Shown one piece after another: positions 24,920-32,112 of a DNA stretch of 47,786 nucleotides. Within the stretch, counting starts at the first letter, position 1. Each line of letters begins with the position of its first letter. Source of the DNA: UBA5972 sp964588725 (lineage in GTDB: Bacteria > Pseudomonadota > Alphaproteobacteria > Rhodobacterales > Rhodobacteraceae); NCBI GenBank assembly GCA_964588725.1, contig CAZPQL010000015.1:1-47786 (forward strand), given 5' to 3'. The notes under the pieces were generated by a model. The model was not told the DNA's origin, made no database searches, and was given only the letters and a program-made list of their open reading frames with translations. The position numbers and the translations under genes are program-made.

Positions 24920-25003
24920 TCAGAGCCAGATCAAAAGCAAATCACTGTAGATCGCTACGAAGGCGCAGGCAACAATCCAGCCGGTATTAACTTTCGGACT
25001 CAA
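24920..25003 (-). CDS. Possible 27-residue membrane mini-protein overlapping trcR
   Basis: A TTG start at 25003, in another frame inside the last codons of trcR, with GAGGAC just before it, opens MSPKVNTGWIVACAFVAIYS then DLLLIWL and a stop at 24920. Residues 9-27 form one almost continuous hydrophobic helix. Overlap with the trcR stop would allow coupled translation. It is too short for statistical support, and conservation cannot be tested here; it may be chance. Otherwise 24838-24986 holds no gene. Confidence 0.27.
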   Translation of the reverse strand: MSPKVNTGWIVACAFVAIYSDLLLIWL

Positions 25004-25742
25004 CGTCCTCGTCGTTGGCAGGCAAGTTGAAAAGACTGTCCGCATCCACAACGGCATCGTCACTCCCTTGATCGTCGCGACCACCACCGTCACCAAGCGA
25101 AAAGTTTTCAAGCCCCGTCATGCTGGACGGAATTTTCGGCTCTGAGTCGGTCTGCAGCGACTGTTCGGTCGAAACCAGCTTGATGCGTTCTTCGTCGGTC
25201 ATGACCGGGGCATCTTTGGCCAATTTTGCCGCCGCTTTGGCCACAGCGGCGTCAAGTTCGATCTGTTTGCACATCCCAAGCGCTACGGGGTCGACAGGTT
25301 GAATGTTGTTCATGTTCCAGTGGCTGCGTTCGCGAATCGACTGAATCGTCGGTTTGGTCGTGCCCACGAGTTTCGAAATTTGACTGTCGAGCAGTTCCGG
25401 ATGGAATTTAACCAGCCAGGCGATGGCGCTGGGGCGGTCCTGGCGCTTGGATAGCGGCGTGTAACGCGGTCCCTTGCGTTTTAGTTCCCCTTCGGCGGCG
25501 GCATTGAACTTGAGCTCGAGCTTGTGACCCGGGTCATCCTGTGCGGCCTCAATTTCCGCTATATCCAGCTGATTGTTGGCAATCGGGTCAAAGCCCTTGA
25601 TTCCAATGGCGACTTCACCGTCGGCAATGCCGTTGACTTCGAGTTCGTGAAGCCCGCAGAAATCGGCGATCTGCTTAAAGGACATTGTGGTGTTATCAAC
25701 CAGCCAGACGGCGGTGGCTTTCGCCATAAGGGGCAGGGCCAT
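24987..25742 (-). CDS. trcR: TrcR/DUF1013 cell-cycle transcriptional regulator
   Basis: 251 residues from ATG 25742, which has AAAGG upstream; an upstream open frame to 25931 has no family similarity. I recognise the DUF1013 N-terminus (PLMAKATAVWLVDNTTMSFK, QIADFCGLHELEVNGIADGE) followed by KGPRYTPLSKRQDRPSAIAW and LVGTTKPTIQSIRERSHWN, a helix-turn-helix-like segment (residues about 110-140). The C-terminal 70 residues are acidic and low in complexity, probably disordered. The family is conserved in Alphaproteobacteria and linked to cell-cycle transcription. Divergent from the RNase gene. Confidence 0.87.
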   Translation of the reverse strand: MALPLMAKATAVWLVDNTTMSFKQIADFCGLHELEVNGIADGEVAIGIKGFDPIANNQLDIAEIEAAQDDPGHKLELKFNAAAEGELKRKGPRYTPLSKRQDRPSAIAWLVKFHPELLDSQISKLVGTTKPTIQSIRERSHWNMNNIQPVDPVALGMCKQIELDAAVAKAAAKLAKDAPVMTDEERIKLVSTEQSLQTDSEPKIPSSMTGLENFSLGDGGGRDDQGSDDAVVDADSLFNLPANDEDVESES

Positions 25743-25840
25743 GTGGAAACCTTTCTGTTCAAACAAATCTTTCCCGCGCCGTGAAATCGGGTTGGCCGGT
25801 GCGACCGTGAATTTCCGTTTTCGAGGGGATCGTGATGGTG

Positions 25841-25869
25841 TATATAGACACAACCGCGCGCATTGAAAA
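25841..25869 (-). promoter_or_regulatory. Candidate trcR promoter
   Basis: On the minus strand TTTTCA (25869-25864) is 17 bp from TATATA (25846-25841). Transcription would start near 25834, about 90 nt before the trcR ATG at 25742. Both hexamers match four of six consensus bases, so this is only suggestive. Confidence 0.33.
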
Positions 25870-25878
25870 GGGGGATTT

Positions 25879-26517
25879 ATGCTGCGTTTGACGGCATCAG
25901 TTCTGCTGGCGGTGCTGTGGCTCGGCCACACCGTGGCCGATGTACGCCTGAGCGGTGATTTTGATTATTACGTACTGGCGCTGAGTTGGTCGCCCAGCTG
26001 GTGCGCGGCGCAGGCCGACGGGCAGGGTGGGGCTCAATGCGACGAAGGTAATGAATACGGATTTATACTGCACGGGCTGTGGCCGCAATACGAGGACGGC
26101 TGGCCGCAGTATTGTGACAGCAGGTTCAAAACCCCCGACATCGCCGCGCTGCGCGCCATGATACCGGTTTCAGGGTCAAAGCGTTTGGCCCTGCACGCGT
26201 GGGAAAAACATGGCCGGTGTACGGGAATGGACGCGGCAACATACTTCGCGCTGTCGCGTTTTGCTTATTCGGCGGTGAAACGTCCGCCGGTATTTCGGCG
26301 GTTGCTGCGATCCATTGAGCTTTCGGCACCGGAAGTCGAAAACGCTTTTTTGGACAGCAATCCAAATTTGACAGCGCAAAGCGTGACCGTCACCTGCAGG
26401 AATGAATATTTTCAGGACGTACGGATTTGTCTGAACAAGGACATGCAGCCGCGAGCCTGCGGGCAGAAAGTCGCGCGCGATTGTCGGGCTGACGTGACGT
26501 TTCCCGCCATGCGTTAA
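25879..26517 (+). CDS. Secreted ribonuclease T2
   Basis: 212 residues. Signal peptide to about residue 20 (VLWLGHTVA-D). Both catalytic blocks are complete: FILHGLWPQ with His65, and HAWEKHGRC with His106, Glu109 and His111. Six or more cysteines fit the disulfides of the family. The enzyme cuts RNA to 2',3'-cyclic phosphates in the periplasm or outside, probably for phosphate, purine and pyrimidine recovery. GGGGGA precedes the ATG. Confidence 0.94.
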   Translation: MLRLTASVLLAVLWLGHTVADVRLSGDFDYYVLALSWSPSWCAAQADGQGGAQCDEGNEYGFILHGLWPQYEDGWPQYCDSRFKTPDIAALRAMIPVSGSKRLALHAWEKHGRCTGMDAATYFALSRFAYSAVKRPPVFRRLLRSIELSAPEVENAFLDSNPNLTAQSVTVTCRNEYFQDVRICLNKDMQPRACGQKVARDCRADVTFPAMR

Positions 26518-26566
26518 ACGTTGCGGGATGCGCGCGCGCAGGTTAATGGGGCGTGATCCACTTAAC

Positions 26567-26580
26567 TTGACGGCTATCAA
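26567..26580 (+). promoter_or_regulatory. FNR/FnrL-type box upstream of the U32 gene
   Basis: TTGAC-GGCT-ATCAA (26567-26580) matches the FNR-family consensus TTGAT-N4-ATCAA at nine of ten fixed positions. Its centre is 18.5 bp before the ATG at 26592, too close for standard activation at -41.5 unless translation begins elsewhere, and more in keeping with repression or with a promoter overlapping the box. Anaerobic control would make sense for an Fe-S U32 protein. Sequence match seen; function inferred. Confidence 0.4.
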
Positions 26581-26591
26581 GGTTACGCGCC

Positions 26592-28244
26592 ATGCAACAC
26601 CGATCTGAACTTTTAATGCCAGCTGGCAACCTGCGCAAACTAAAGATGGCTGTGCTATATGGGGCCGATGCGGTATATTTGGGCACGCCGGATTTATCAC
26701 TGCGCACCAAGTCGGCTTTTACACTGGAAGACGTGGTCGAAGGCGTGGAATTTTGCCACGCACACGGGCGGCGCGCTTACCTGACGCTGAACCTGTTTTC
26801 GCACAACAAAGACATCCCCAAATTGGCGGAATATATCGATACGGTGCGCAAGGTGCAGCCTGACGGGTTGATCATCGCTGATCCCGGCGTGTTTCAATAC
26901 GTAAAGGAACGCGCACCGGATTTGCCGCTGCATATTTCTACCCAAAGCAATATCTGTTCGTGGCTGTCGGTAAAGTTCTGGCAAGATCAGGGTGCCGAAT
27001 TGGTGGTTCTGGCCCGTGAAGTGTCTTTTGAAGAACTGACCGAAATCAGGCACGAATGTCCGGATATCAAGCTTGAGGCTTTCGTGCACGGCGCCATGTG
27101 CATGACCTATTCGGGGCGTTGTCTGCTGTCGAATTTCATGTCCGAACGCGGCGCCAATCAGGGCAACTGCGCCAATGCCTGTCGCTGGAATTATACGTTT
27201 CACCTGCGGCTCAAGGACGGCACCGTGCAGGACTTGCAGATCGACGAAAGCAATTACGATATGTTCGAATTTCTTTTGCAGGAGGGCTGTCGCCCGGGCG
27301 AGTTTTTGCCAATCGAGGAAGACGGGCGCGGCTCTTATATCCTTAACTCCAAAGACCTGTGCCTGATGCCCAAACTGAATGACTATCTGGCGCTGGGCGT
27401 CGACAGCCTGAAGGTCGAGGGGCGCGGCAAGTCGGAATATTATTGCGCGATTGTGGCGCGCGCCTACCGCATGGCGATTGACGATTATTACGCCGACCCG
27501 GAAGGCTGGGATCCACGGTTCTATATGCGCGAATTGGAAACCGTAGGAAATCGCGGCTATACGCTGGCGTTTCATGAGGGGCGGTTAACGAACTATGCGC
27601 ATAATTATGAACAGACCGAAGCCTTGGCGGCGTGGGAGTACGCTGGCGTAATTTCCCAAGTGACCGAGGATGCCTTTCTGGTCGAGGTGAAGAACAAGCT
27701 GGAGGCCGGCGAAGTGCTGGAGTTCGTATCGCCCGCGTCGCGCGAAACCCTGCTGTTACGGGTCTATGATTTTGAAAAAGCCGACAGCGGTGATCGGGTA
27801 GAGGTCGTGAACGGTGGCACACAAACCACGATCCGACTGCCGTTTTCGCTGTTTGATCAAGAGGACCAGGCAACGCTTGGGGTGCGTTATCCGGCGTATT
27901 CGGTTTTGCGCAAAGAGCGCGCGCTTACGACCGAGCAGTGGAACCGCGCCAGGTTTGACAAGTTGACGCAAGGGCTGGAAATTACTGCGCGCGAGAACGA
28001 AGCCGCCTACAACCGGCGGCGCGACGATCTGGCGGACGCGGTGGCCGAGGGGGCCAAGGGGCGCAAACCCCGTACCAGCCGTCTGGGGGTCGAAGGGTGC
28101 TGTGGCAAGGGCTGCAATGGGTGTCTGGTGTTCTGGAATGACCCGATGTACGGGCGTGCGCGCGATGTTTTAGCAGCGCGCGCGCACGGTGCGCAACTGA
28201 CGCGCGGTGAGGCACGCGCGCTGAAATTACCGGCGGCCGAGTGA
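26592..28244 (+). CDS. U32-family protein, TrhP (YegQ)-like, with extra C-terminal cysteine cluster
   Basis: 550 residues. The N-terminal 350 residues form the U32 TIM-barrel-like core: ELLMPAGNLRKLKMAVLYGA, LNLFSHNKDI, STQSNICSW and the signature EAFVHGAMCMTYSGRCLLSN. Conserved cysteines Cys170, Cys177, Cys193 and Cys257 are placed to hold a [4Fe-4S] cluster, as in UbiU/UbiV and TrhP. TrhP makes 5-hydroxyuridine in tRNA from prephenate without oxygen; UbiU/V hydroxylate ubiquinone precursors in anaerobiosis. Sequence resembles TrhP more than UbiU (length, NSKDLCLMPKL). Beyond residue 450 there is an extension with CCGKGCNGC (503-511), which TrhP of E. coli lacks. The old 'peptidase U32' name is probably misleading. 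Confidence 0.85.
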   Translation: MQHRSELLMPAGNLRKLKMAVLYGADAVYLGTPDLSLRTKSAFTLEDVVEGVEFCHAHGRRAYLTLNLFSHNKDIPKLAEYIDTVRKVQPDGLIIADPGVFQYVKERAPDLPLHISTQSNICSWLSVKFWQDQGAELVVLAREVSFEELTEIRHECPDIKLEAFVHGAMCMTYSGRCLLSNFMSERGANQGNCANACRWNYTFHLRLKDGTVQDLQIDESNYDMFEFLLQEGCRPGEFLPIEEDGRGSYILNSKDLCLMPKLNDYLALGVDSLKVEGRGKSEYYCAIVARAYRMAIDDYYADPEGWDPRFYMRELETVGNRGYTLAFHEGRLTNYAHNYEQTEALAAWEYAGVISQVTEDAFLVEVKNKLEAGEVLEFVSPASRETLLLRVYDFEKADSGDRVEVVNGGTQTTIRLPFSLFDQEDQATLGVRYPAYSVLRKERALTTEQWNRARFDKLTQGLEITARENEAAYNRRRDDLADAVAEGAKGRKPRTSRLGVEGCCGKGCNGCLVFWNDPMYGRARDVLAARAHGAQLTRGEARALKLPAAE

Positions 28245-28299
28245 ACGTTTACTGCCGGATTTGGATATTTGTGACCAATAAGAAATGGTAATTCGGTGT

Positions 28300-29301
28300 T
28301 TATGTGTCCACCGTCAGGATGATTTTCCCGATGTGATCCGGGGTCTCGATGCGGTGGTGCGCTTTGGCGGCCTCTGCCAGCGGGAAACTGGAATCCATGA
28401 CCGGCGCGATGACGCCATTGTCCAACAGTGGCCAGACTTTGTCTCGCAAGTCCTGCGCTATGCGTGCTTTGGCCATGTCCGATTGTGGGCGCAGTGTGGA
28501 CCCGGTGACAGTCAGACGCTTGACCATGATCTGAGCGAAGTTGAGTTCGGCCTTTGGCCCGCCAAGAAATGCGATCATCACCAGCCGACCGTCCAGCGCT
28601 AAAGCATTGATGTTGCGGGGGATATAGTCACCTCCGACCATGTCGAGGATCACATCCGCGCCGCGCCCGTCGGTGGCGCTTTGCACGGCTTTGACAAAAT
28701 CGTCCGCCTTGTAGTTCACCGCCAGTTCAGCGCCAAGGTTCAGGCATTTCGCGCATTTTTCGTCCGATCCGGCGGTGGCAAAGACGCGCGCACCTAAGGC
28801 GCGGGCCAATTGAATCGCGGTGGTGCCGATGCCCGACGTGCCGCCGTGGATCAAAAGACTTTCGCCGGCCTTCAGCTTCGCGCGCATGAACAGGTTGCTG
28901 TAAACGGTAAAAAATGTCTCGCACAAACCGGCTGCGGCCACCATGTCCATACCTTTTGGCACTGACAGCGCGTGGTCCTGATGTGTGGTAACGAACTCTG
29001 CATAGCCGCCGCCGGGCAGCAGCGCACAGACCTTGTCGCCGACCTGCCAGCGGGTCACGCCTTCGCCTGTTGCAACCACGGTACCCGAACATTCAAGCCC
29101 GGGCAGATCCGAGGCACCCGGCGGCGGGGCGTAGGCCCCGGCGCGCTGCAACGCGTCGGGGCGGTTCACCCCGGCGGCGGCGACTTTGATCAGAATTTGA
29201 TCGACACCGGTTGTAGGCACCGGGCGTTGCGTCGGATTCAGAGCTTCAGGACCACCGGGAGAGGTGATCTCGATTGCCTGCATTTCAGAGGGTAACGTCA
29301 T
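28300..29301 (-). CDS. NAD(P)H:quinone oxidoreductase-like MDR enzyme
   Basis: 333 residues from ATG 29301. Zinc-free medium-chain dehydrogenase of the quinone-reductase/PIG3 type: GVNRPDALQRAGAYAPPPGA at the N-terminal catalytic domain, then the NADP-binding motif LLIHGGTSGIGTTAIQLARALGA (about 140-162), and RGADVILDMVGGDY. No structural zinc cysteines. Likely reduces quinones or alkenals. I start 13 bp after the COQ9 stop; the frame reaches 29331 but would then overlap COQ9. Probably the second gene of a COQ9 operon, which fits a role near quinones. Confidence 0.87.
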   Translation of the reverse strand: MTLPSEMQAIEITSPGGPEALNPTQRPVPTTGVDQILIKVAAAGVNRPDALQRAGAYAPPPGASDLPGLECSGTVVATGEGVTRWQVGDKVCALLPGGGYAEFVTTHQDHALSVPKGMDMVAAAGLCETFFTVYSNLFMRAKLKAGESLLIHGGTSGIGTTAIQLARALGARVFATAGSDEKCAKCLNLGAELAVNYKADDFVKAVQSATDGRGADVILDMVGGDYIPRNINALALDGRLVMIAFLGGPKAELNFAQIMVKRLTVTGSTLRPQSDMAKARIAQDLRDKVWPLLDNGVIAPVMDSSFPLAEAAKAHHRIETPDHIGKIILTVDT

Positions 29302-29314
29302 GGTTGGCTCTCGG

Positions 29315-30031
29315 TCATTTATGGGCGACATGCCCAGGAAGGTCGCTTTGATAGCGTGGCTTGGGGGCGCTGATGTTTTGAAAAACGCGCCCGGGGCCCT
29401 TCATAAAACCCTGAAACAGTTGATTGTCTTTTACGCGCGCTTTGAAGGTTTCGAACGCCATGACGTCGGCAATGCGCCGGTCCAGAAAAGCCCATGTTGC
29501 CTGGTGGTCCGGGGTTTCGTCGCCAAGCCAATAAAGCGTGGTCGCGCTGTAAACCGCCCCGAGCGTCAGGCGCTTGCTGTACCAGTTGATGTCGCTGGAC
29601 GTGTCGCCAAGACAGTTCCAGATGGCGTCAGCGGTATCCCAGACCGCCCGGGCTCCGTCACTCGCGTGGCTGGGCAGGGCAAAGAACACCACGCCTTTGC
29701 GCACCGATTCCTTGTCGTCAGCAGCGATGGTCAGCCGGATTTTGACGGCCAACGCGATGCGGTCGCGGTAGCGCAGGTTCGTAGCGTCGCCGTTGGCGAT
29801 TACATGCGCCATCGCCGCGTCGCCCTGACGATGAAAATACAGCGCCAGATCAACGGGCCCACGCGCAAACGCGACGCGGGCAAGTGCTATGTCGATCCCG
29901 GCGTCTTTGACGCCGGCCTCCAGCGCCGTGCGGCTCCAGCCGTCAAACGGAACGTGAATAAGTGCCGCCGTCAGGATTTTCTTGCGCGCGTGTTCCAGAT
30001 GGTCGGTTTCTGATTTCCGTTTCTTTTGCAT
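29315..30031 (-). CDS. coq9: COQ9-family ubiquinone biosynthesis protein
   Basis: 238 residues from ATG 30031 (AAAGG upstream). N-terminal TetR-like helical part (RKKILTAALIHVPFDGWSRTALEAGVKDAG) followed by the COQ9 domain proper (about 130-215: DTADAIWNCLGDTSSDINWYSKRLTLGAVYSATTLYW, in the family position). COQ9 is a lipid-binding helper of the hydroxylase Coq7 and binds ubiquinone precursors at the membrane. Alphaproteobacterial members match mitochondrial ones closely. Divergent from rpsU. Confidence 0.9.
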   Translation of the reverse strand: MQKKRKSETDHLEHARKKILTAALIHVPFDGWSRTALEAGVKDAGIDIALARVAFARGPVDLALYFHRQGDAAMAHVIANGDATNLRYRDRIALAVKIRLTIAADDKESVRKGVVFFALPSHASDGARAVWDTADAIWNCLGDTSSDINWYSKRLTLGAVYSATTLYWLGDETPDHQATWAFLDRRIADVMAFETFKARVKDNQLFQGFMKGPGRVFQNISAPKPRYQSDLPGHVAHK

Positions 30032-30057
30032 CGCTGACCTTTGCGTGATTCTGGTGG

Positions 30058-30086
30058 TAGACAATTGATTCCCCCCTTGCTATAGG
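30058..30086 (+). promoter_or_regulatory. Candidate rpsU promoter
   Basis: TAGACA (30058-30063) and TATAGG (30081-30086) with exactly 17 bp between them, five and four of six consensus bases. Transcription would begin near 30093, giving a 45-nt leader before the rpsU ATG at 30138. Confidence 0.5.
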
Positions 30087-30137
30087 GGCGCGTCCTGCAA
30101 TTCCTGAAACTTTTACTTAGAAAGGTGGTGACACCAC

Positions 30138-30344
30138 ATGCAGGTACAGGTTCGCGACAACAATGTCGATCAGGCGCTTCGTGCGCTGAAGAAAAAACTG
30201 CAGCGCGAAGGCGTATTTCGTGAAATGAAGCTTCGGCAGCATTACGAAAAGCCCAGCGTCAAAAAGGCCCGTGAAAAGGCCGAAGCCGTTCGCCGTGCGC
30301 GCAAGCTTGCCCGTAAAAAGGCCCAGCGCGAAGGGTTGATATAA
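30138..30344 (+). CDS. rpsU: 30S ribosomal protein S21
   Basis: 68 residues, strongly basic: MQVQVRDNNVDQALRALKKK, REMKLRQHYEKPSVKKAREK and a Lys/Arg/Ala-rich tail, all typical of alphaproteobacterial S21. It sits near the 3' end of 16S rRNA by the anti-Shine-Dalgarno region and helps initiation. The site AGGTGGTG precedes the ATG. It is a single gene with its own promoter; the stop codon is followed immediately by copy B of the interspersed element. Confidence 0.96.
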   Translation: MQVQVRDNNVDQALRALKKKLQREGVFREMKLRQHYEKPSVKKAREKAEAVRRARKLARKKAQREGLI

Positions 30345-30441
30345 AGCGTTTCGCGTTTTTTCGAACTCGTCCAACACCGTCAGAAATCGAAGATTTCAAC
30401 GCGTTAGGTGATTTGATTGTCTTAAATCGAGCGCGATATAT
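30345..30441 (+). repeat. Interspersed palindromic element, copy B
   Basis: Shares its layout with 11057-11171 in inverse orientation: CGTTTCGCGTTTT at 30347-30359, central hairpin GAAATC-GAA-GATTTC at 30383-30397, CGCGATAT at 30432-30439. It starts on the first base after the rpsU stop codon, as copy A starts directly after atpF. No open frame. If transcribed with rpsU it adds a hairpin to the message before the terminator at 30492. Confidence 0.6.
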
Positions 30442-30491
30442 TGCACAGTGATCGATTGTGAATTTGGCTGATGTCCGCATTGGCCGCCAAT

Positions 30492-30525
30492 AACCCCCGC
30501 GATTCGTTTCGGGGGTTTTTGTTTT
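30492..30525 (+). terminator. Intrinsic terminator of the rpsU transcript
   Basis: Stem AACCCCCG (30492-30499) with CGGGGGTT (30510-30517), 10-nt loop, followed by TTT-G-TTTT. The T-run is on the plus strand only, so it terminates rpsU rather than the lipoprotein gene that ends at 30534 on the other strand. The 50 bp between the repeat and this hairpin hold nothing recognisable. Confidence 0.82.
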
Positions 30526-30533
30526 GGCGGTTG

Positions 30534-31109
30534 TCAGTTTTTCCCTACGTCGTCCTGATATATCCGGCGCGTGGTGACGCCGGACAACCGGGCAAACGCT
30601 TTCATGGTTTTGACCGGATAAAACGACGTCGGAAAATTCCCAAGACCTGGGATACTGGCAATGATCTGAGAAGAATTAACCGAACAAAATCCGCTGGCAG
30701 ATGCGCCATGATTCTTGGCGGTCCTCAGAACAATTTCGGCGTCTTTCGCCGACAGGTTTTTGGTTTGCATTACCACGTGAAAATCGCTGCGCGCATGATA
30801 GTTCAGATAAAGATTCAACATGTCGGGCGTGATGCCGTGCAGGATGTCAGCACGCTCGGGGGCCGCGATATTGTAAAAAGATCCGGCGGGGTCGTAGATC
30901 AGACGTTCGGACGCGTTGACGACCAAGGCCGTATGGCCGCCGGAACCGCTTTTGTTGTTGATCACCGTGAGCAACGTGATCGACGGTGTGCCGCCATGAA
31001 AATAAGTGGCTTTTTGAACGCGTTCGTCCGAAGCCCAGGGTAATTTTGAACCACAGGCAGTTAGGAAAATCAGTAGCGACAGAGCCAATAAGGTTTTGAT
31101 GTTGGGCAT
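30534..31109 (-). CDS. Lipoprotein, possible permuted NlpC/P60- or LRAT-like fold (paralogue 1)
   Basis: 191 residues from ATG 31109, preceded by GGAGA. Signal peptide with lipobox LTAC (Cys19). The body aligns throughout with the next gene: PSITLLTVINN, SGSGGHTALVVN, ERLIYDPAGSF, YHARSDFHVVMQTK, SASGFCSVNSSQII, and MKAFARLSGVTT. Invariant between the two are His59, His105, His111 and Cys142. A His at the start of a beta strand early on and a Cys in a late helix is the order seen in circularly permuted NlpC/P60 and LRAT-like proteins; this fold assignment is my inference. No known family name comes to mind. Likely membrane-anchored in the periplasm. Confidence 0.72.
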   Translation of the reverse strand: MPNIKTLLALSLLIFLTACGSKLPWASDERVQKATYFHGGTPSITLLTVINNKSGSGGHTALVVNASERLIYDPAGSFYNIAAPERADILHGITPDMLNLYLNYHARSDFHVVMQTKNLSAKDAEIVLRTAKNHGASASGFCSVNSSQIIASIPGLGNFPTSFYPVKTMKAFARLSGVTTRRIYQDDVGKN

Positions 31110-31153
31110 ACGCGTCTCCGGCAATGGTTCGCTAACTTGGGTGCAAATTGAAC

Positions 31154-31714
31154 TTAGTCGTACTCAAATATCTTTTCGGTGGTGACGTTGGGTAGCCTGG
31201 CAAATGCCTTCATGGCCTTTTTGGGAAAAAACGACGCGGGAATCGATTCAAATCCGGGAACGCCCCTGAGAACATGCGTGACCGCGTTGGCGCAAAAGGC
31301 CGAGGCAACCGCACCGTTGTTCTTTGAACTCATCAGCGCCAGCTCGGCCACTTCGGGTGAAACTATTTTGGTTTGAACCACCACGTGCCACGCGGTACGG
31401 GCGTGAAATCCGTTGTAAAGATCCAAAACCCCCGGGGTAATCCCGTAGACAAAATCGTTGCGCTCGGGCGCATAGCGGCTGTGCCAGTTTCCGGCGGGGT
31501 CAAATATGACCCGTTGCGAGCCGTTAATCATTAGCGCCGAATGCCCGCCTTCGCCGGTGTTGTTATTGATGACGGTGATCAGGGTGATCGACGGCGGGGC
31601 ATCGTGGACGTAGGCGGCTTTGGCCACGGCATCGTCAGGCGCCCAGACCGATTCTGCGCATGCCGTCGTAAGGCTCAGCAGTGACAATAGCAGATATAGT
31701 TTTACTCGTTTCAT
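31154..31714 (-). CDS. Lipoprotein, possible permuted NlpC/P60- or LRAT-like fold (paralogue 2)
   Basis: 186 residues from ATG 31714. Signal peptide with lipobox TTAC (Cys19). Sister of the downstream gene, 44 bp away in the same direction: PSITLITVINN, GEGGHSALMING, QRVIFDPAGNW, FHARTAWHVVVQTK, ASAFCANAVTHVL, KKAMKAFARLPNVTTEKIF. Matching residues are His58, His104, His110 and Cys141. The pair probably arose by tandem duplication and forms one transcript. Divergence is even along the length, with the His and Cys environments best kept, which suggests an enzyme-like active site in both. Function unknown. Confidence 0.72.
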   Translation of the reverse strand: MKRVKLYLLLSLLSLTTACAESVWAPDDAVAKAAYVHDAPPSITLITVINNNTGEGGHSALMINGSQRVIFDPAGNWHSRYAPERNDFVYGITPGVLDLYNGFHARTAWHVVVQTKIVSPEVAELALMSSKNNGAVASAFCANAVTHVLRGVPGFESIPASFFPKKAMKAFARLPNVTTEKIFEYD

Positions 31715-31889
31715 CAAAGTTCACTCGCGATCAAAAAATCAGGCAGCGTTATTCGCCACGCCGAATGGTCCACGATTTTATGTAAGGTGCAAGAGCCCGA
31801 CGGGCGACTTTGCGCAGATGTTGCTAATGCGACGCGTCCAATACAGGCTTACACACGAAAGTGAATTTTCGAAAGCGGTTGAACCGAAG

Positions 31890-32024
31890 TTAGCCGTTTA
31901 CAATGGCCAGAAACAACAGAACACCGATACAGAACATGGCCACGCGGGCGGACCATTTAGCAAAGCCCGCAAAGGTCTTTTCCTGAACGCTGGTATCCAT
32001 TGATCCGTGAACGTATTTGGCCAT
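31890..32024 (-). CDS. aa3-type cytochrome c oxidase subunit IV (44 residues)
   Basis: Very short gene: begins MAKYVHGSMDTSVQEKTFAG and continues through one membrane helix (residues about 23-42, RVAMFCIGVLLFLAIVNG at the end). The motif HGSMDxSVQEKTFxGF is diagnostic of the bacterial subunit IV of aa3 oxidase described in Paracoccus and Rhodobacter. GGAGA lies 6 nt before the ATG. It sits alone, away from the catalytic subunits, as is normal in this group. The gap 31715-31889 upstream of the lipoproteins holds no gene I can see. Confidence 0.93.
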   Translation of the reverse strand: MAKYVHGSMDTSVQEKTFAGFAKWSARVAMFCIGVLLFLAIVNG

Positions 32025-32112
32025 GGGGCTCTCCGCAAAATATATGGCGATCGACGACCGTTTAACCCTGTGCTGTCAATCTTGTCACTGCGTCTCTGCG
32101 TCCCATGCGATG

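Noticed and set aside
26697..27575. A 292-codon open frame on the minus strand opposite the U32 gene
   Set aside because: The plus strand encodes an unmistakable conserved protein; the antisense frame shows no family features.
31249..31275. A tRNA T-arm-like sequence (GATTCAAATCC) on the plus strand
   Set aside because: It lies inside the second lipoprotein gene and no acceptor or anticodon stems surround it.
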